A DNA stretch of 64,000 nt from UBA8914 sp034002905. Lineage in GTDB: Bacteria > Pseudomonadota > Alphaproteobacteria > UBA9219. The stretch is from contig JAVEZQ010000003.1 of the NCBI GenBank assembly GCA_034002905.1, positions 1 to 64,000 on the forward strand. Reading direction: 5' to 3'. The stretch's first letter is position 1. The number at the start of each line of letters is the position of its first letter. Below are positions 15,692 to 24,501 of the stretch, one piece after another. Position numbers and translations under genes: made by a program. The notes below the pieces were generated by a model. It was not told the origin of the DNA, did not search any database, and was given only the letters and a program-made list of their open reading frames with translations.

Positions 15692-17023
15692 TCAGTCCAT
15701 CTCCTCCGGAAGCTTCAAAAGCTTCTCGGCATCGATTTTCTTTTCCGTGATTTTGGCTTGAGAAAGGATAAAGTCGACGACCTTTTCCTCAAGGATCGGC
15801 GCACGCAGATGCTCGATCGCCCCACGTGTTTTTGTGTAGTATTCCACAACGGCCTGTTCCTGACCCGGATAACGGCGCGCCTCGGCCATCATAGCGGTAC
15901 GCAGTTCAGCAGGTGTGACCTCGATCTTGTTGGCTTCGGCAACATGCGCAAGGAGAAGACCCAGACAAACGCGACGTCCGGCAATTTCACGATAGTCCTT
16001 CTTCAGCTGGTCTTCGCTCTTCTTCGCATCATCGGCATCAAGGCGACCAAGCTTCTTGTCCTGTTCGATCTGTTTCCAGATATTGGCAAACTCAGCCTCA
16101 ACCAGAGAGTCCGGCAGCTCAAAGTTATGCTTTTGTGCCAAAACATCCATCAATTCACGCTTAAGAACGGAACGGGAAATCTGGGCATAGTTATTACCGA
16201 TATCACCTGACACACGATCACGCAGCTTTTGTAGTGAAGGGAAGCCGATTTCCTTACCCAAGGCATCATCCAGCTCGACAGGCTTGTGCGCACGGATTTC
16301 CTTGAGCGCCACCGCGAACACGGCATCTTTACCCGCCAAATGGGCGGCATGATAGGCCTCAGGGAACTTGACTTTGACGTCCTTTTTATCGCCGACTTTC
16401 ATGCCGACAATCTGATCCTCAAACCCTTCGATGAAAGAATTAGAACCCAGCTCCAGCACATGGTTCTCGGACTTCATGCCATCATGGGCAACGCCATCGA
16501 CGGTGCCATCAAAATCGATCACGGCGACTTCGCCCTTGGCGACAGCACGCTTTTCCGAAATGGCTTCAGGCTGACGCATAGACTTCGCGATACGCTCGAT
16601 TGCTTCGTCCACTGTCTTGTCGGCCACATCGGCCACCTGCTTTTCAAAGCTCAGTGATGAGAAATCCATCGGCTTGATTTCCGGCAGGATTTCAAGATCA
16701 ACCTTGTAAACAAGATCCTTGCCCTCGCCCACATCGACAAGATCAAGCTTGGGCTGCATAGCAGGACGCAGGTTCTTGTCCTTCAGAAGCTTGGACGTGT
16801 TGTCATTGATCACTTGATCCATGACTTCACTTTCGACCTGCGCTTCGAAGCGCTGGCGGATCAGGTTCAACGGCGCCTTGCCCGGACGAAAGCCTTGGAT
16901 CTTGGCTGACTTGGCAATCTGCTCGAGACGCTTGGTCTTTGCGGCCTCGATCTCGTCGCGGGGAACCGTTACCGTAAACGCCCGCTTTAAACCTTCTGTC
17001 TTCTCTTCTTGAACCTGAGTCAT
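15692..17023 (-). CDS. tig: Trigger factor
   Basis: Trigger factor is the ribosome-bound chaperone that receives nascent chains. The 443-residue product has the ribosome-docking signature GFRPGKAP (44-51), a central FKBP-like domain beginning around AVIDFDGTVDG, and the long helical C-terminal arms. Length is as usual for the family. It heads the minus-strand tig...clpP-clpX group. Confidence 0.96.
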   Translation of the reverse strand: MTQVQEEKTEGLKRAFTVTVPRDEIEAAKTKRLEQIAKSAKIQGFRPGKAPLNLIRQRFEAQVESEVMDQVINDNTSKLLKDKNLRPAMQPKLDLVDVGEGKDLVYKVDLEILPEIKPMDFSSLSFEKQVADVADKTVDEAIERIAKSMRQPEAISEKRAVAKGEVAVIDFDGTVDGVAHDGMKSENHVLELGSNSFIEGFEDQIVGMKVGDKKDVKVKFPEAYHAAHLAGKDAVFAVALKEIRAHKPVELDDALGKEIGFPSLQKLRDRVSGDIGNNYAQISRSVLKRELMDVLAQKHNFELPDSLVEAEFANIWKQIEQDKKLGRLDADDAKKSEDQLKKDYREIAGRRVCLGLLLAHVAEANKIEVTPAELRTAMMAEARRYPGQEQAVVEYYTKTRGAIEHLRAPILEEKVVDFILSQAKITEKKIDAEKLLKLPEEMD

Positions 17024-17061
17024 CGTCTCTCTCTATTCTTTTTTCGACACATTAATGGGAA

Positions 17062-17146
17062 TGGTACGGGCGAAGGGACTTGAACCCCCACGACTTTCGT
17101 CACTGGAACCTAAATCCAGCGCGTCTACCAGTTCCGCCACGCCCGC
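17062..17146 (-). tRNA. tRNA-Leu (TAG)
   Basis: The minus strand gives a complete class II tRNA of 85 bases with an encoded CCA end. The acceptor stem pairs GCGGGCG with CGCCCGT, the D-loop contains AACTGGTAGACGC, the anticodon loop TTTAGGT gives anticodon TAG for leucine, the long variable arm is GACGAAAGTC and the T-loop is GGTTCAAGTCC. It lies between tig and a small conserved gene. Confidence 0.96.
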
Positions 17147-17202
17147 ACATATCCCCGAACTGTGGCGCTCTTTTAGATGGATTTCTTCCAAAGCGCAAAG
17201 CT

Positions 17203-17232
17203 TTTAGCACAGTTTTCTGTGCGATCTGTCAA
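17203..17232 (-). promoter_or_regulatory. Candidate promoter of tRNA-Leu
   Basis: A perfect -35 TTGACA (17227-17232) is followed after 18 bases by a weak -10 GCTAAA (17203-17208) on the minus strand, about 57 bases before the tRNA. The -35 overlaps the last codons of the upstream small gene. Confidence 0.42.
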
Positions 17233-17480
17233 TAACCGTCGGAAAGTCGTTCTTTAAAGCGGGTTTGAAAGGCTTCCAGCGACAAAGTCCGCGTTTCAAC
17301 CGTGGCCTGCCCGATACCGCGCATCACATACAATTCGAACCGAACATGAGGGATTCCCATTTTATCTTCTGATACCTCAAGGACTTGGGCCGTTTCGACA
17401 AAATAGCCCGTCCCCTTGCGGCGATAGCGCGCGCCGATCTCGACTGGTGTCAAATGTTGAGTGAGGGCACTCAAAATCAT
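17229..17480 (-). CDS. Conserved-looking small protein, 83 aa
   Basis: The function is unknown. The product resembles a small beta-barrel-like protein: YRRKGTGYFVETAQVLEVSEDKMG and PHVRFELYV suggest alternating strands with a conserved-looking R-x-KGTGYFVET start. GGGGA lies about 8-10 bases before the ATG. There is no membrane segment. It lies alone between tRNA-Leu and the NAD(P)HX repair gene. Confidence 0.65.
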   Translation of the reverse strand: MILSALTQHLTPVEIGARYRRKGTGYFVETAQVLEVSEDKMGIPHVRFELYVMRGIGQATVETRTLSLEAFQTRFKERLSDGY

Positions 17481-17570
17481 CCTTTATATCCCCGTCTTAT
17501 TCGATTGATTTGCGCAACGATCCAATTATGACCAAATTTTATTCGCAAATACAAGAAAAGATCTAAGGAT

Positions 17571-19088
17571 TTACGCCGTTTTTTCCTGTAAAACCGCAGG
17601 AATGGCATTAACCAAGTCAGACGGAATCAAGCCCGCTCCCAACCTATGCGCCACCATGCTGTGAATCGCAACGCCCGCACAGGCCGCCGCAAAGGTTGGC
17701 ATGCCGCTGGTCAGCAATCCAGCAATCATGCCAGACAGCACATCCCCCGATCCCGCCTTCGCAAGCCAAGGTGGGGCGCCTGAATTCACAATATTTTGCC
17801 CATTTGGGGCCGAAATCACGGTATCAGACCCCTTTAAAACGACGATACAACCCGCTTTTTGTGCAGATTCACTCGCACGGGTCACTTTATCACGAGTCAT
17901 ATCAACATCACGCGAAAAGAGGCGAGAAAACTCACCCTCATGTGGGGTTAGAACACAATTCTCATGCAACGACTCAAATAATTCGTGGGGATTATCCTTG
18001 AAATAGGTCATGGCATCAGCATCCAGAACCATGGGTTTTTTGGTCGCCAACGCCTCTAAAACAAGCCTTCGACCCGCCAAAACGTCCTCAAGCCCCAGTC
18101 CCATGCCCATAGCAAGGGCCGAGATCTTCGGATGCTCCATGATTTCTTTCTGTTTCTGAAGGTTATCCGCCTTTGTTACCATGATACCTTCAAGAGAGGT
18201 CGCATAGATAGGCCAGACCTCCGAAGGGCATGTCACCGTCACCAAACCCGCCGCGATGCGTTGCCCCGCCCGCGCCGCAAGCCGCGCTGCACCCGTCAAT
18301 TCGCGTCCGCCGAACACAAGCAAGTGGCCATGGTGATATTTGTTCTCGCGCGGTTGATAAACCGGAAAATAGGGAAGCCACAAGGTTTCGTCATTTTCAA
18401 ACGTCGAGGGACCGACTTCTTTAAGCGCTTGCGCATTCATGCCGGTATCCGCAACCACGACAGTACCGCAATAGTCTTTGCCCGGCAGAAGCACGTGCCC
18501 CCGTTTTTTCCAACCAAACGTCACCGAGAATTCTGCAGGGATCGCGCACCCCATGACAGCGCCTGTATCGCCATTGATTCCGGAAGGCATATCTGCCGCA
18601 ACAACAGGAAGCTTGGACGCCGTGACCTTCTGCACAATCTGCGCCACCTCGCCTTCGAGATTGCGGGTCAATCCTGTTCCAAACAAAGCATCTATGACAA
18701 CATCCGCTTCCTGCAAAAAGTCGGGTGAAAAAGAACATGGTGCCGCCGCCCACAAAACCGCCGCTTGTTTGGCTTCTGGCGCGGTGGCTGGCCCCAAGGC
18801 GCATAACGTCACAGACCATCCCAACTGACGCAGCGTATGCGCTGCGACATAACCATCGCCGCCATTATTGCCCGTTCCGCACAAGACAAGCACACGACAC
18901 GGCATATAGCGTTCCTTCACCGCATGCGCCACAGCCTGTCCCGCCCGAAGCATGAGATCCCACATAGACTTGCCGTCCGCCCGAAAGGTCAGTTCTTCGG
19001 CACGACGCATCTGCTCACAAGTCAAAAGCGCCAAGGGCGTGCGTCGTTCGACATTAGGAAAAGGTTTTAGGTCTTTTTGGCTATCCAT
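17571..19088 (-). CDS. nnr: Bifunctional NAD(P)H-hydrate epimerase / ADP-dependent dehydratase
   Basis: This enzyme repairs hydrated NADH and NADPH. The 505-residue product has the N-terminal YjeF epimerase domain with VLCGTGNNGGDGYVAA, the DALFGTGL strand and the conserved ADMPSGI, and the C-terminal ribokinase-like dehydratase with HHGH, VLKGSDTVI and AGSGDVLSGMI. The ATG at 19088 is used because AGGAG lies 7 bases upstream and the open frame further upstream overlaps the next gene on unlikely sequence. Its first 22 bases overlap the end of the membrane protein gene, indicating co-transcription. Confidence 0.95.
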   Translation of the reverse strand: MDSQKDLKPFPNVERRTPLALLTCEQMRRAEELTFRADGKSMWDLMLRAGQAVAHAVKERYMPCRVLVLCGTGNNGGDGYVAAHTLRQLGWSVTLCALGPATAPEAKQAAVLWAAAPCSFSPDFLQEADVVIDALFGTGLTRNLEGEVAQIVQKVTASKLPVVAADMPSGINGDTGAVMGCAIPAEFSVTFGWKKRGHVLLPGKDYCGTVVVADTGMNAQALKEVGPSTFENDETLWLPYFPVYQPRENKYHHGHLLVFGGRELTGAARLAARAGQRIAAGLVTVTCPSEVWPIYATSLEGIMVTKADNLQKQKEIMEHPKISALAMGMGLGLEDVLAGRRLVLEALATKKPMVLDADAMTYFKDNPHELFESLHENCVLTPHEGEFSRLFSRDVDMTRDKVTRASESAQKAGCIVVLKGSDTVISAPNGQNIVNSGAPPWLAKAGSGDVLSGMIAGLLTSGMPTFAAACAGVAIHSMVAHRLGAGLIPSDLVNAIPAVLQEKTA

Positions 19089-19945
19089 AAAAATTCTCCT
19101 GCGGCAAGAAGGAGCGTCTGCGCAATCAAGACCAAAACACGAAACCCCAGAGCAAGCAACCCTGCATCCACCGGATTTTCTTTCGCCCAGCTTAAAACGC
19201 CAACCCAACCCCATTCCGCGATGCCCAGATTGCCGGGTGTAAGCGGGATGACCGCCAGCATGGCGACCATGGGCCCTGCTGCCGCAACGGCCACCCATGA
19301 CAAGGCGAGACTCAAGGTCGGAACACCGACCACAAGCCGCACAGCTGTCAACACAACACGGAGCAAGGAAAGCCCCACCAAAGACCCAACGACATCACGA
19401 AAGACGGGCCAAAAGCGCAAAATGACCACACGCGCCACCAACGCCGCTGCAACAGGACAAACAAACGCAAGCAAGAAAACGAGACCAAGTGACGCCCTTT
19501 GTCCCTCAAGCAACCAAGCCAACGCGGCCGGAACAAAAGAAAACCAGAAAAGAAGTTCGATCCCCTGATCCAGAAAACCGCTGAGAACGCCGGAGGAAAA
19601 GGAAAGCTCTTTACGCTCGGCAATCCCGCGCCCAACAATAATCGCAGCAGCAGGGGGCACGAACTGCCCCACCCAATTTTGCCAAAGATAGGCACGAAGG
19701 TATTGTTGCTCACCATTGGCACCAACCGCGCGCGCCATCACCCGCCATTTATGCGCGCCAACAACCATCAGCAAGCAGGAAAGAAGAAGCAAGACCGCAA
19801 ACCACATCGGCGAAAAGCCTCGCACAAGCCGAAGGGTATCCTGTGGCGTAATCTGATAGTGGAAAACAAGCAGAATGCACAAAGCAAGCCCCATGACCAA
19901 TCCGGCCAGTGAGAGCATTTTGAACAAGGGTGAGGAAAGAGGCAT
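19067..19945 (-). CDS. Polytopic membrane protein, lysylphosphatidylglycerol synthase TM-domain family
   Basis: The 292-residue product is almost entirely hydrophobic, with about eight predicted membrane helices. It carries the family landmarks W-Q-N-WVGQFVPP near residue 92 and IPLTPGNLGIAEWG near residue 240. This domain forms the flippase part of MprF, but here no synthetase domain is attached, so the substrate is unknown. It overlaps nnr by 22 bases. Confidence 0.85.
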   Translation of the reverse strand: MPLSSPLFKMLSLAGLVMGLALCILLVFHYQITPQDTLRLVRGFSPMWFAVLLLLSCLLMVVGAHKWRVMARAVGANGEQQYLRAYLWQNWVGQFVPPAAAIIVGRGIAERKELSFSSGVLSGFLDQGIELLFWFSFVPAALAWLLEGQRASLGLVFLLAFVCPVAAALVARVVILRFWPVFRDVVGSLVGLSLLRVVLTAVRLVVGVPTLSLALSWVAVAAAGPMVAMLAVIPLTPGNLGIAEWGWVGVLSWAKENPVDAGLLALGFRVLVLIAQTLLLAAGEFLWIAKKT

Positions 19946-19976
19946 CCTGACCCCTCTGTATCAAGACGAGGAAAAA

Positions 19977-20053
19977 TGGGGCGACCGATGGGACTCGAAC
20001 CCACGACAACTCGGACCACAACCGAGGGCTCTACCAACTGAGCTACGGCCGCC
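19977..20053 (-). tRNA. tRNA-His (GTG)
   Basis: The minus strand folds as a 77-base tRNA with encoded CCA. The acceptor stem pairs GCGGCCG with CGGTCGC. The additional G-1 opposite C73 is the identity element of histidine tRNA. The anticodon loop TTGTGGT gives GTG. Confidence 0.96.
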
Positions 20054-20131
20054 ACACACTAGGGATGGACAAGTACAAATGAAAAGGCCTACTCCCACGG
20101 GAGCAGGCTGTGACAAGACTTGATGAGGCTA

Positions 20132-20160
20132 TATAAAGCCCAAGGCGTCAAAGTTGTCAA
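20132..20160 (-). promoter_or_regulatory. Promoter of tRNA-His
   Basis: On the minus strand a perfect -35 TTGACA (20155-20160) is followed after 17 bases by TTTATA (20132-20137), with TATATA overlapping. It lies about 80 bases before the tRNA. Confidence 0.55.
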
Positions 20161-20180
20161 GTGCTTAGAGCAGGTATAAA
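20154..20180 (+). promoter_or_regulatory. Weak candidate promoter of glnA
   Basis: TTGTCA (20154-20159) and TATAAA (20175-20180) are separated by only 15 bases, 75 bases before glnA. The -35 overlaps that of the divergent tRNA-His promoter. I see no sigma-54 GG-N10-GC element. Confidence 0.3.
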
Positions 20181-20254
20181 CTGCAATCCCGGGGCCAGTT
20201 CAGTCGAGTCGTTTTTCCGTTTCTTTTCAACAGCTCATCACCCGGGGGTTAACT

Positions 20255-21664
20255 ATGTCGAACGCCAAAACCGTCCTAAGTTTTATCAAAGCTAATAATA
20301 TCAAGTATATTGATCTGCGCTTCACCGATCCGCGTGGCAAGCTCCAGCATCTCACTTACAGCACAAGTTGCGTCGACGAAAAAACCTTCACAGACGGCAT
20401 CATGTTTGATGGCTCCTCCATCGCGGGATGGCAGGAAATCAATGAATCCGACATGAAGCTCATCCCCGATCCCACAACGGGGATCATCGATCCGTTTTAT
20501 GCCGATCCGACACTTGCCATCTTCTGCGATGTGGTTGATCCCGTCGATGGGAAAGAATATGCCCGTTGCCCCCGTTCGGTCGCACGTCGAGCCGAAGCCT
20601 ATCTCAAAAAATCAGGCATTGGGGATACCGTCTATATCGGGCCGGAAGCAGAGTTCTTTGTGTTTGACGATGTACGTTTTGCCAACACTTCACACGAGAC
20701 TTTTTACAAGATCGACTCGTCCGAAGCGCCACATAACACGGCACGTGATTACAATGAAGGCAATCAAGGACACCGCCCGCGCGTCAAAGGCGGATACTTC
20801 CCTGTGAACCCTGTGGACTCGGCACAGGATTTGCGCAGCGAAATGCTTTCCCTTATGTCCCAGATCGGCCTGAGCATAGAGAAGCACCATCACGAAGTCG
20901 CCTCGGCACAGCATGAACTGGGGATCAAGTTTGCAACACTTTTGAAGAGCGCGGACAATATGCAGCTCTATAAATATGTCGTGCACAACGTGGCGCATGC
21001 TTATGGCAAAACCGCAACCTTTATGCCGAAACCCGTGTTGGGCGATAACGGATCGGGTATGCATACACACCAGTCCATCTGGAAAGGCGACAAGCCAACC
21101 TTCGCCGGAAAAGAATATGCAGGCCTTTCGATGACGGCGCTTTACTATATCGGCGGCATCATCAAACACGCCAAAGCGCTTAACGCTCTGACCAACCCAA
21201 CAACCAATAGCTACAAGCGGCTGGTGCCAGGCTATGAAGCACCTGTGTTACTTGCCTATGCCGCACGCAACCGCTCGGCGAGCTGTCGTATCCCGCTGTG
21301 TGACTCACCAAGCGGCAAGCGCGTCGAAGTCCGCTTCCCAGATCCTTGCGCCAATCCCTACCTTGCTTTCGCAGGCATGCTGATGGCTGGTATCGACGGC
21401 ATCAAGAACAAGATCCATCCGGGCGACGCAATGGAAGAAAATCTTTATGCGCTTCCTGAAAAAGTGCTGAAGAAAATTCCAACTGTTTCCGCCTCGCTGG
21501 AGGAAGCAATCAATGCGCTTGAAAAAGACAGCAAGTTCTTGCTTGAAGGCGGCGTTTTCACACAGGAACTGCTTGACTCCTACATTATGCTCAAACGCGC
21601 GGAATGGGACAGCTATCGCCTCGCCCCGCATCCTGTCGAGTATGATTTATATTATTCGGCTTAA
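20255..21664 (+). CDS. glnA: Glutamine synthetase type I
   Basis: Glutamine synthetase makes glutamine from glutamate, ammonia and ATP. The 469-residue product has the length and features of the GSI-beta form: the beta-grasp start with DLRFTDPRGKLQHLTY, the latch DGSSIAGW, the active-site HHHEVA and NGSGMHTHQS segments, and the adenylylation tyrosine Y398 in ENLYALP, equivalent to Y397 of E. coli. Activity is therefore probably controlled by adenylylation. GGGGG lies before the ATG. No glnB precedes it, unlike in many alphaproteobacteria. It is closed by a strong terminator. Confidence 0.97.
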   Translation: MSNAKTVLSFIKANNIKYIDLRFTDPRGKLQHLTYSTSCVDEKTFTDGIMFDGSSIAGWQEINESDMKLIPDPTTGIIDPFYADPTLAIFCDVVDPVDGKEYARCPRSVARRAEAYLKKSGIGDTVYIGPEAEFFVFDDVRFANTSHETFYKIDSSEAPHNTARDYNEGNQGHRPRVKGGYFPVNPVDSAQDLRSEMLSLMSQIGLSIEKHHHEVASAQHELGIKFATLLKSADNMQLYKYVVHNVAHAYGKTATFMPKPVLGDNGSGMHTHQSIWKGDKPTFAGKEYAGLSMTALYYIGGIIKHAKALNALTNPTTNSYKRLVPGYEAPVLLAYAARNRSASCRIPLCDSPSGKRVEVRFPDPCANPYLAFAGMLMAGIDGIKNKIHPGDAMEENLYALPEKVLKKIPTVSASLEEAINALEKDSKFLLEGGVFTQELLDSYIMLKRAEWDSYRLAPHPVEYDLYYSA

Positions 21665-21674
21665 GACAATGAAG

Positions 21675-21701
21675 AGGGCGGGAGAAAATCCCGCCTTTTT
21701 T
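21675..21701 (+). terminator. Intrinsic terminator of glnA
   Basis: GGCGGGA and TCCCGCC pair around a GAAAA loop, followed by six T. It overlaps the last bases of the convergent recJ gene. Confidence 0.9.
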
Positions 21702-23460
21702 ATATAGCCGCATCGTCGATCATCAGTTGCACCGATTGACGACCTTGCCACTCATTAAGCTTAAGCCTTCCGGCGAGATGACAGGTTTGGCCAAGGCGTG
21801 AGAGGAGTCCTGCGCCTAATGTGCTTTCCATCGCGCGAAAGGCAATGCCCTCCACACGACTTGTTCCTTGCGTCGCGATGATTTTGACATGGCGCTCGCC
21901 GACCACGTCTGCCTTGACAATCTTAACATCCGCCAGCGCAAAGCGCGGCTCGGCATTACCAGTCCCAAACGGAGCCAGACGCTGCAACTGTTCAAGAAAC
22001 GCAAGCGTCATACCCGCAGGCGAGAGCAAACCATCCAAGGAGAGCGTCGGTACAAAAGGCTCGGCCGCCAGTTGCCGCCCGATCCTTTCCGTGAGGAAGG
22101 CGCGCAACTCTTCGAGATTTTCTTGCGCAACCGTCAGGCCTGCCGCCATCTTGTGCCCGCCGCCATTGATAAGAAGGCCAGCCTGTCGCGCCGCGATCAC
22201 ATTGGCCCCAAGATCAATAGTCCCGACCGACCGGCCCGAACCTTTGCCAATTCCGTTTTCCAGAGCGATCACAATGGCAGGGCGATGAAACTTGTCCTTC
22301 AGGCGCGAGGCGACGATGCCAATCACGCCCGGATGCCACTCCGCACTCGCCACAAAGGTCAATGGGGAGTCATCCTCAAACACCATCAATTCGGCTTGTG
22401 CCAAAACTTCCGCTTCGATTGCTCGACGTTCATGGTTCCAAACATTGAGCTGCTCGGCCCATCCGACGACTTCTTTTTCGTCAAAGCTAGAAAGCAACCG
22501 CGCACCGACATCCGAACGTCCGACGCGACCGCCCGCATTGACGCGTGGTCCCAGAACAAATCCCGCCGTATAGGTATCAAAACTGTCTATCACACCCGAA
22601 GCACGGGCCAGCGCCGACAAGCCAACATTGCCTCGCCTCTGCATGACTTTAAGCCCTTGCGCAACAAACGCCCGATTGAGCCCTGTCAATTTCACAACAT
22701 CACAAACCGTCCCCAATGCCACCAGATCGAGCAAAGCCAGCAGATCCGGTTCGTGATGTTCGCCGCCAAAGAACCGTACTTCACGGAGCGCACGATTGAT
22801 GGCAATAATAAAAAGATACGTCACACCCACAGCTGCCAACGCGCCAAGCTCGGCGGTCATCTCCTCATCAAGCCGGTTGGGATTGACCAAGGCCACGGCG
22901 GGAGGCAATGTTGGTTCCGCCGCATGATGATCAATTACGATTACGTCAAGACCTGCTTTTTTTGCCGCCGCGAGTGGCTCGTGCGCCGTAATCCCGCAGT
23001 CAACACAAAGAACAAGCTTTGCCCCCTCTTCGGCCAGCTTTTGCATCGCGACAACGTTGGGGCCATAGCCTTCAGTCAAACGATCGGGGATATACAAATC
23101 AATCTTTCGTCCAAGCGCATGCGCATAACGTACAATCAACGCCGACGACGTCGCGCCGTCCACATCATAATCGCCAAAAACCGTTATCTTCTCATGACGC
23201 GTCAGCGCCAGAATAAAGCGCGAAACAGCAGCATCCATATCTTTGAGCCGCGATGGATCGGGTATCAAATCGCGCAAACGTGGATCAAGAAAGCTTGCGC
23301 AGCCTTCCACATCCACGCAACGCGCACTGAGCGCGCGCGCTAATGCATCCGGCAGTTCATAACGTTGGGCAAGCGCCAACGCTTGCCGCTCGTCATAAGA
23401 ACGCGCCACCCATTTCCGTGAGGAAAAAGAACTTTCAACGCCAAGAAAGGCTACCGTCAA
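21700..23460 (-). CDS. recJ: Single-stranded-DNA exonuclease RecJ
   Basis: RecJ degrades single-stranded DNA 5' to 3' in recombination and mismatch repair. The 586-residue product has the DHH phosphoesterase motifs FGDYDVDG, CVDCGIT and VIDHHA, the DHHA1 motif GGGHKMAAG, and a C-terminal OB-like domain (APFGTGNAEPRFAL). A TTG start at 23460 is chosen because AGGAGG lies 5 bases upstream. It belongs to a minus-strand run hom-glpX-recJ that is common in alphaproteobacteria. Confidence 0.95.
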   Translation of the reverse strand: MTVAFLGVESSFSSRKWVARSYDERQALALAQRYELPDALARALSARCVDVEGCASFLDPRLRDLIPDPSRLKDMDAAVSRFILALTRHEKITVFGDYDVDGATSSALIVRYAHALGRKIDLYIPDRLTEGYGPNVVAMQKLAEEGAKLVLCVDCGITAHEPLAAAKKAGLDVIVIDHHAAEPTLPPAVALVNPNRLDEEMTAELGALAAVGVTYLFIIAINRALREVRFFGGEHHEPDLLALLDLVALGTVCDVVKLTGLNRAFVAQGLKVMQRRGNVGLSALARASGVIDSFDTYTAGFVLGPRVNAGGRVGRSDVGARLLSSFDEKEVVGWAEQLNVWNHERRAIEAEVLAQAELMVFEDDSPLTFVASAEWHPGVIGIVASRLKDKFHRPAIVIALENGIGKGSGRSVGTIDLGANVIAARQAGLLINGGGHKMAAGLTVAQENLEELRAFLTERIGRQLAAEPFVPTLSLDGLLSPAGMTLAFLEQLQRLAPFGTGNAEPRFALADVKIVKADVVGERHVKIIATQGTSRVEGIAFRAMESTLGAGLLSRLGQTCHLAGRLKLNEWQGRQSVQLMIDDAAI

Positions 23461-23478
23461 ACAGACCTCCTTTCCCGC

Positions 23479-24459
23479 TTACTTCGCGGCTTCGGTCTTT
23501 CTGCGGAAGTTGTGCTGCGCCTCGATATAACGCACTGTACCCGTACGCGAACGCATGACAACCGTGTGTGTCCGCGCCCCACCGGGAACAACCCGAACAC
23601 CACGCAACATCGTGCCATTGGTTACGCCCGTGGCGGCAAACATCACATCACCATGGGCCAGTTCATGCATCTCGTATTTTTTCTTTAGATCAGCGATGCC
23701 CGCGCGTGCGGCACGTTCCTTTTCAACATCATTACGGAAGACCAAACGGCCCTGCATCTGACCGCCAATGCATTGCAAAGCCGCAGCAGCCAAAACGCCT
23801 TCTGGCGCACCGCCAGTACCGACATAAAGATCAATGCCGCTTTCGGGATCTGAAGTAGCAATCACGGCCGATACATCGCCATCACCAATCAGCATGATCC
23901 GTGCGCCGCTTTCACGCACCTTGGCGATCAGTTCTTCATGACGCGGACGATCAAGGATACAGACCTGAAGCTCGGCAATCTCCGCCCCCTTAGCCTTGGC
24001 AAGATTTTTCAGATTCTCAAGGATCGGCGCATCAAGATCGACCAGATGATCGGGGAGCCCTGCCCCCACTGCAATCTTTTCCATATAGACATCTGGCGCA
24101 TGCAAGAAACCGCCAGCTTGCGCCATCGCTACAACGGCAATCGCGTTATAGCCACCTGTAGCGCAGATTGTCGTGCCTTCCAAAGGATCAAGCGCAATAT
24201 CAACCTTAGGCCCCTTGCCGCTGCCGACTTTTTCTCCGATGTAAAGCATCGGCGCTTCGTCACGTTCGCCTTCGCCAATGACAACCGTTCCATCAATATC
24301 CAGAACATTGAGCGCACGACGCATGCCATTAACAGCCATTTGATCGGCCGCTTTCTCATCACCACGCCCGACAAGTGAAACGCAGGACAGCGCCGCAGAC
24401 TCACTCACACGCGCCAATTCCAAGGCAAGGTTTCTATCCATATAAGCGTCCTGATGCAT
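23479..24459 (-). CDS. glpX: Fructose-1,6-bisphosphatase class II
   Basis: This enzyme hydrolyses fructose-1,6-bisphosphate in gluconeogenesis. The 326-residue product has GEGERDEAPMLYIGE, the metal and substrate motif DIALDPLEGTT, and GDGDVS and GTGGAPEGVLAAAA, all typical of GlpX. GGAG lies 8 bases before the ATG. It lies between hom and recJ with short gaps and is probably part of their operon. Confidence 0.96.
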   Translation of the reverse strand: MHQDAYMDRNLALELARVSESAALSCVSLVGRGDEKAADQMAVNGMRRALNVLDIDGTVVIGEGERDEAPMLYIGEKVGSGKGPKVDIALDPLEGTTICATGGYNAIAVVAMAQAGGFLHAPDVYMEKIAVGAGLPDHLVDLDAPILENLKNLAKAKGAEIAELQVCILDRPRHEELIAKVRESGARIMLIGDGDVSAVIATSDPESGIDLYVGTGGAPEGVLAAAALQCIGGQMQGRLVFRNDVEKERAARAGIADLKKKYEMHELAHGDVMFAATGVTNGTMLRGVRVVPGGARTHTVVMRSRTGTVRYIEAQHNFRRKTEAAK

Positions 24460-24501
24460 TATTTTCTCTCCTTTAGTTACCTTCGGCGCCTTGCGTCGTG
24501 T

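Noticed and set aside
20056..20254. Sigma-54 promoter before glnA
   Set aside because: No GG-N10-GC element in a TGGCAC...TTGCA context was found.
21868..23343. Plus-strand open frame of 491 codons opposite recJ
   Set aside because: Mirror of the recJ coding pattern; composition full of Arg, Thr and Gln as expected for an antisense frame.
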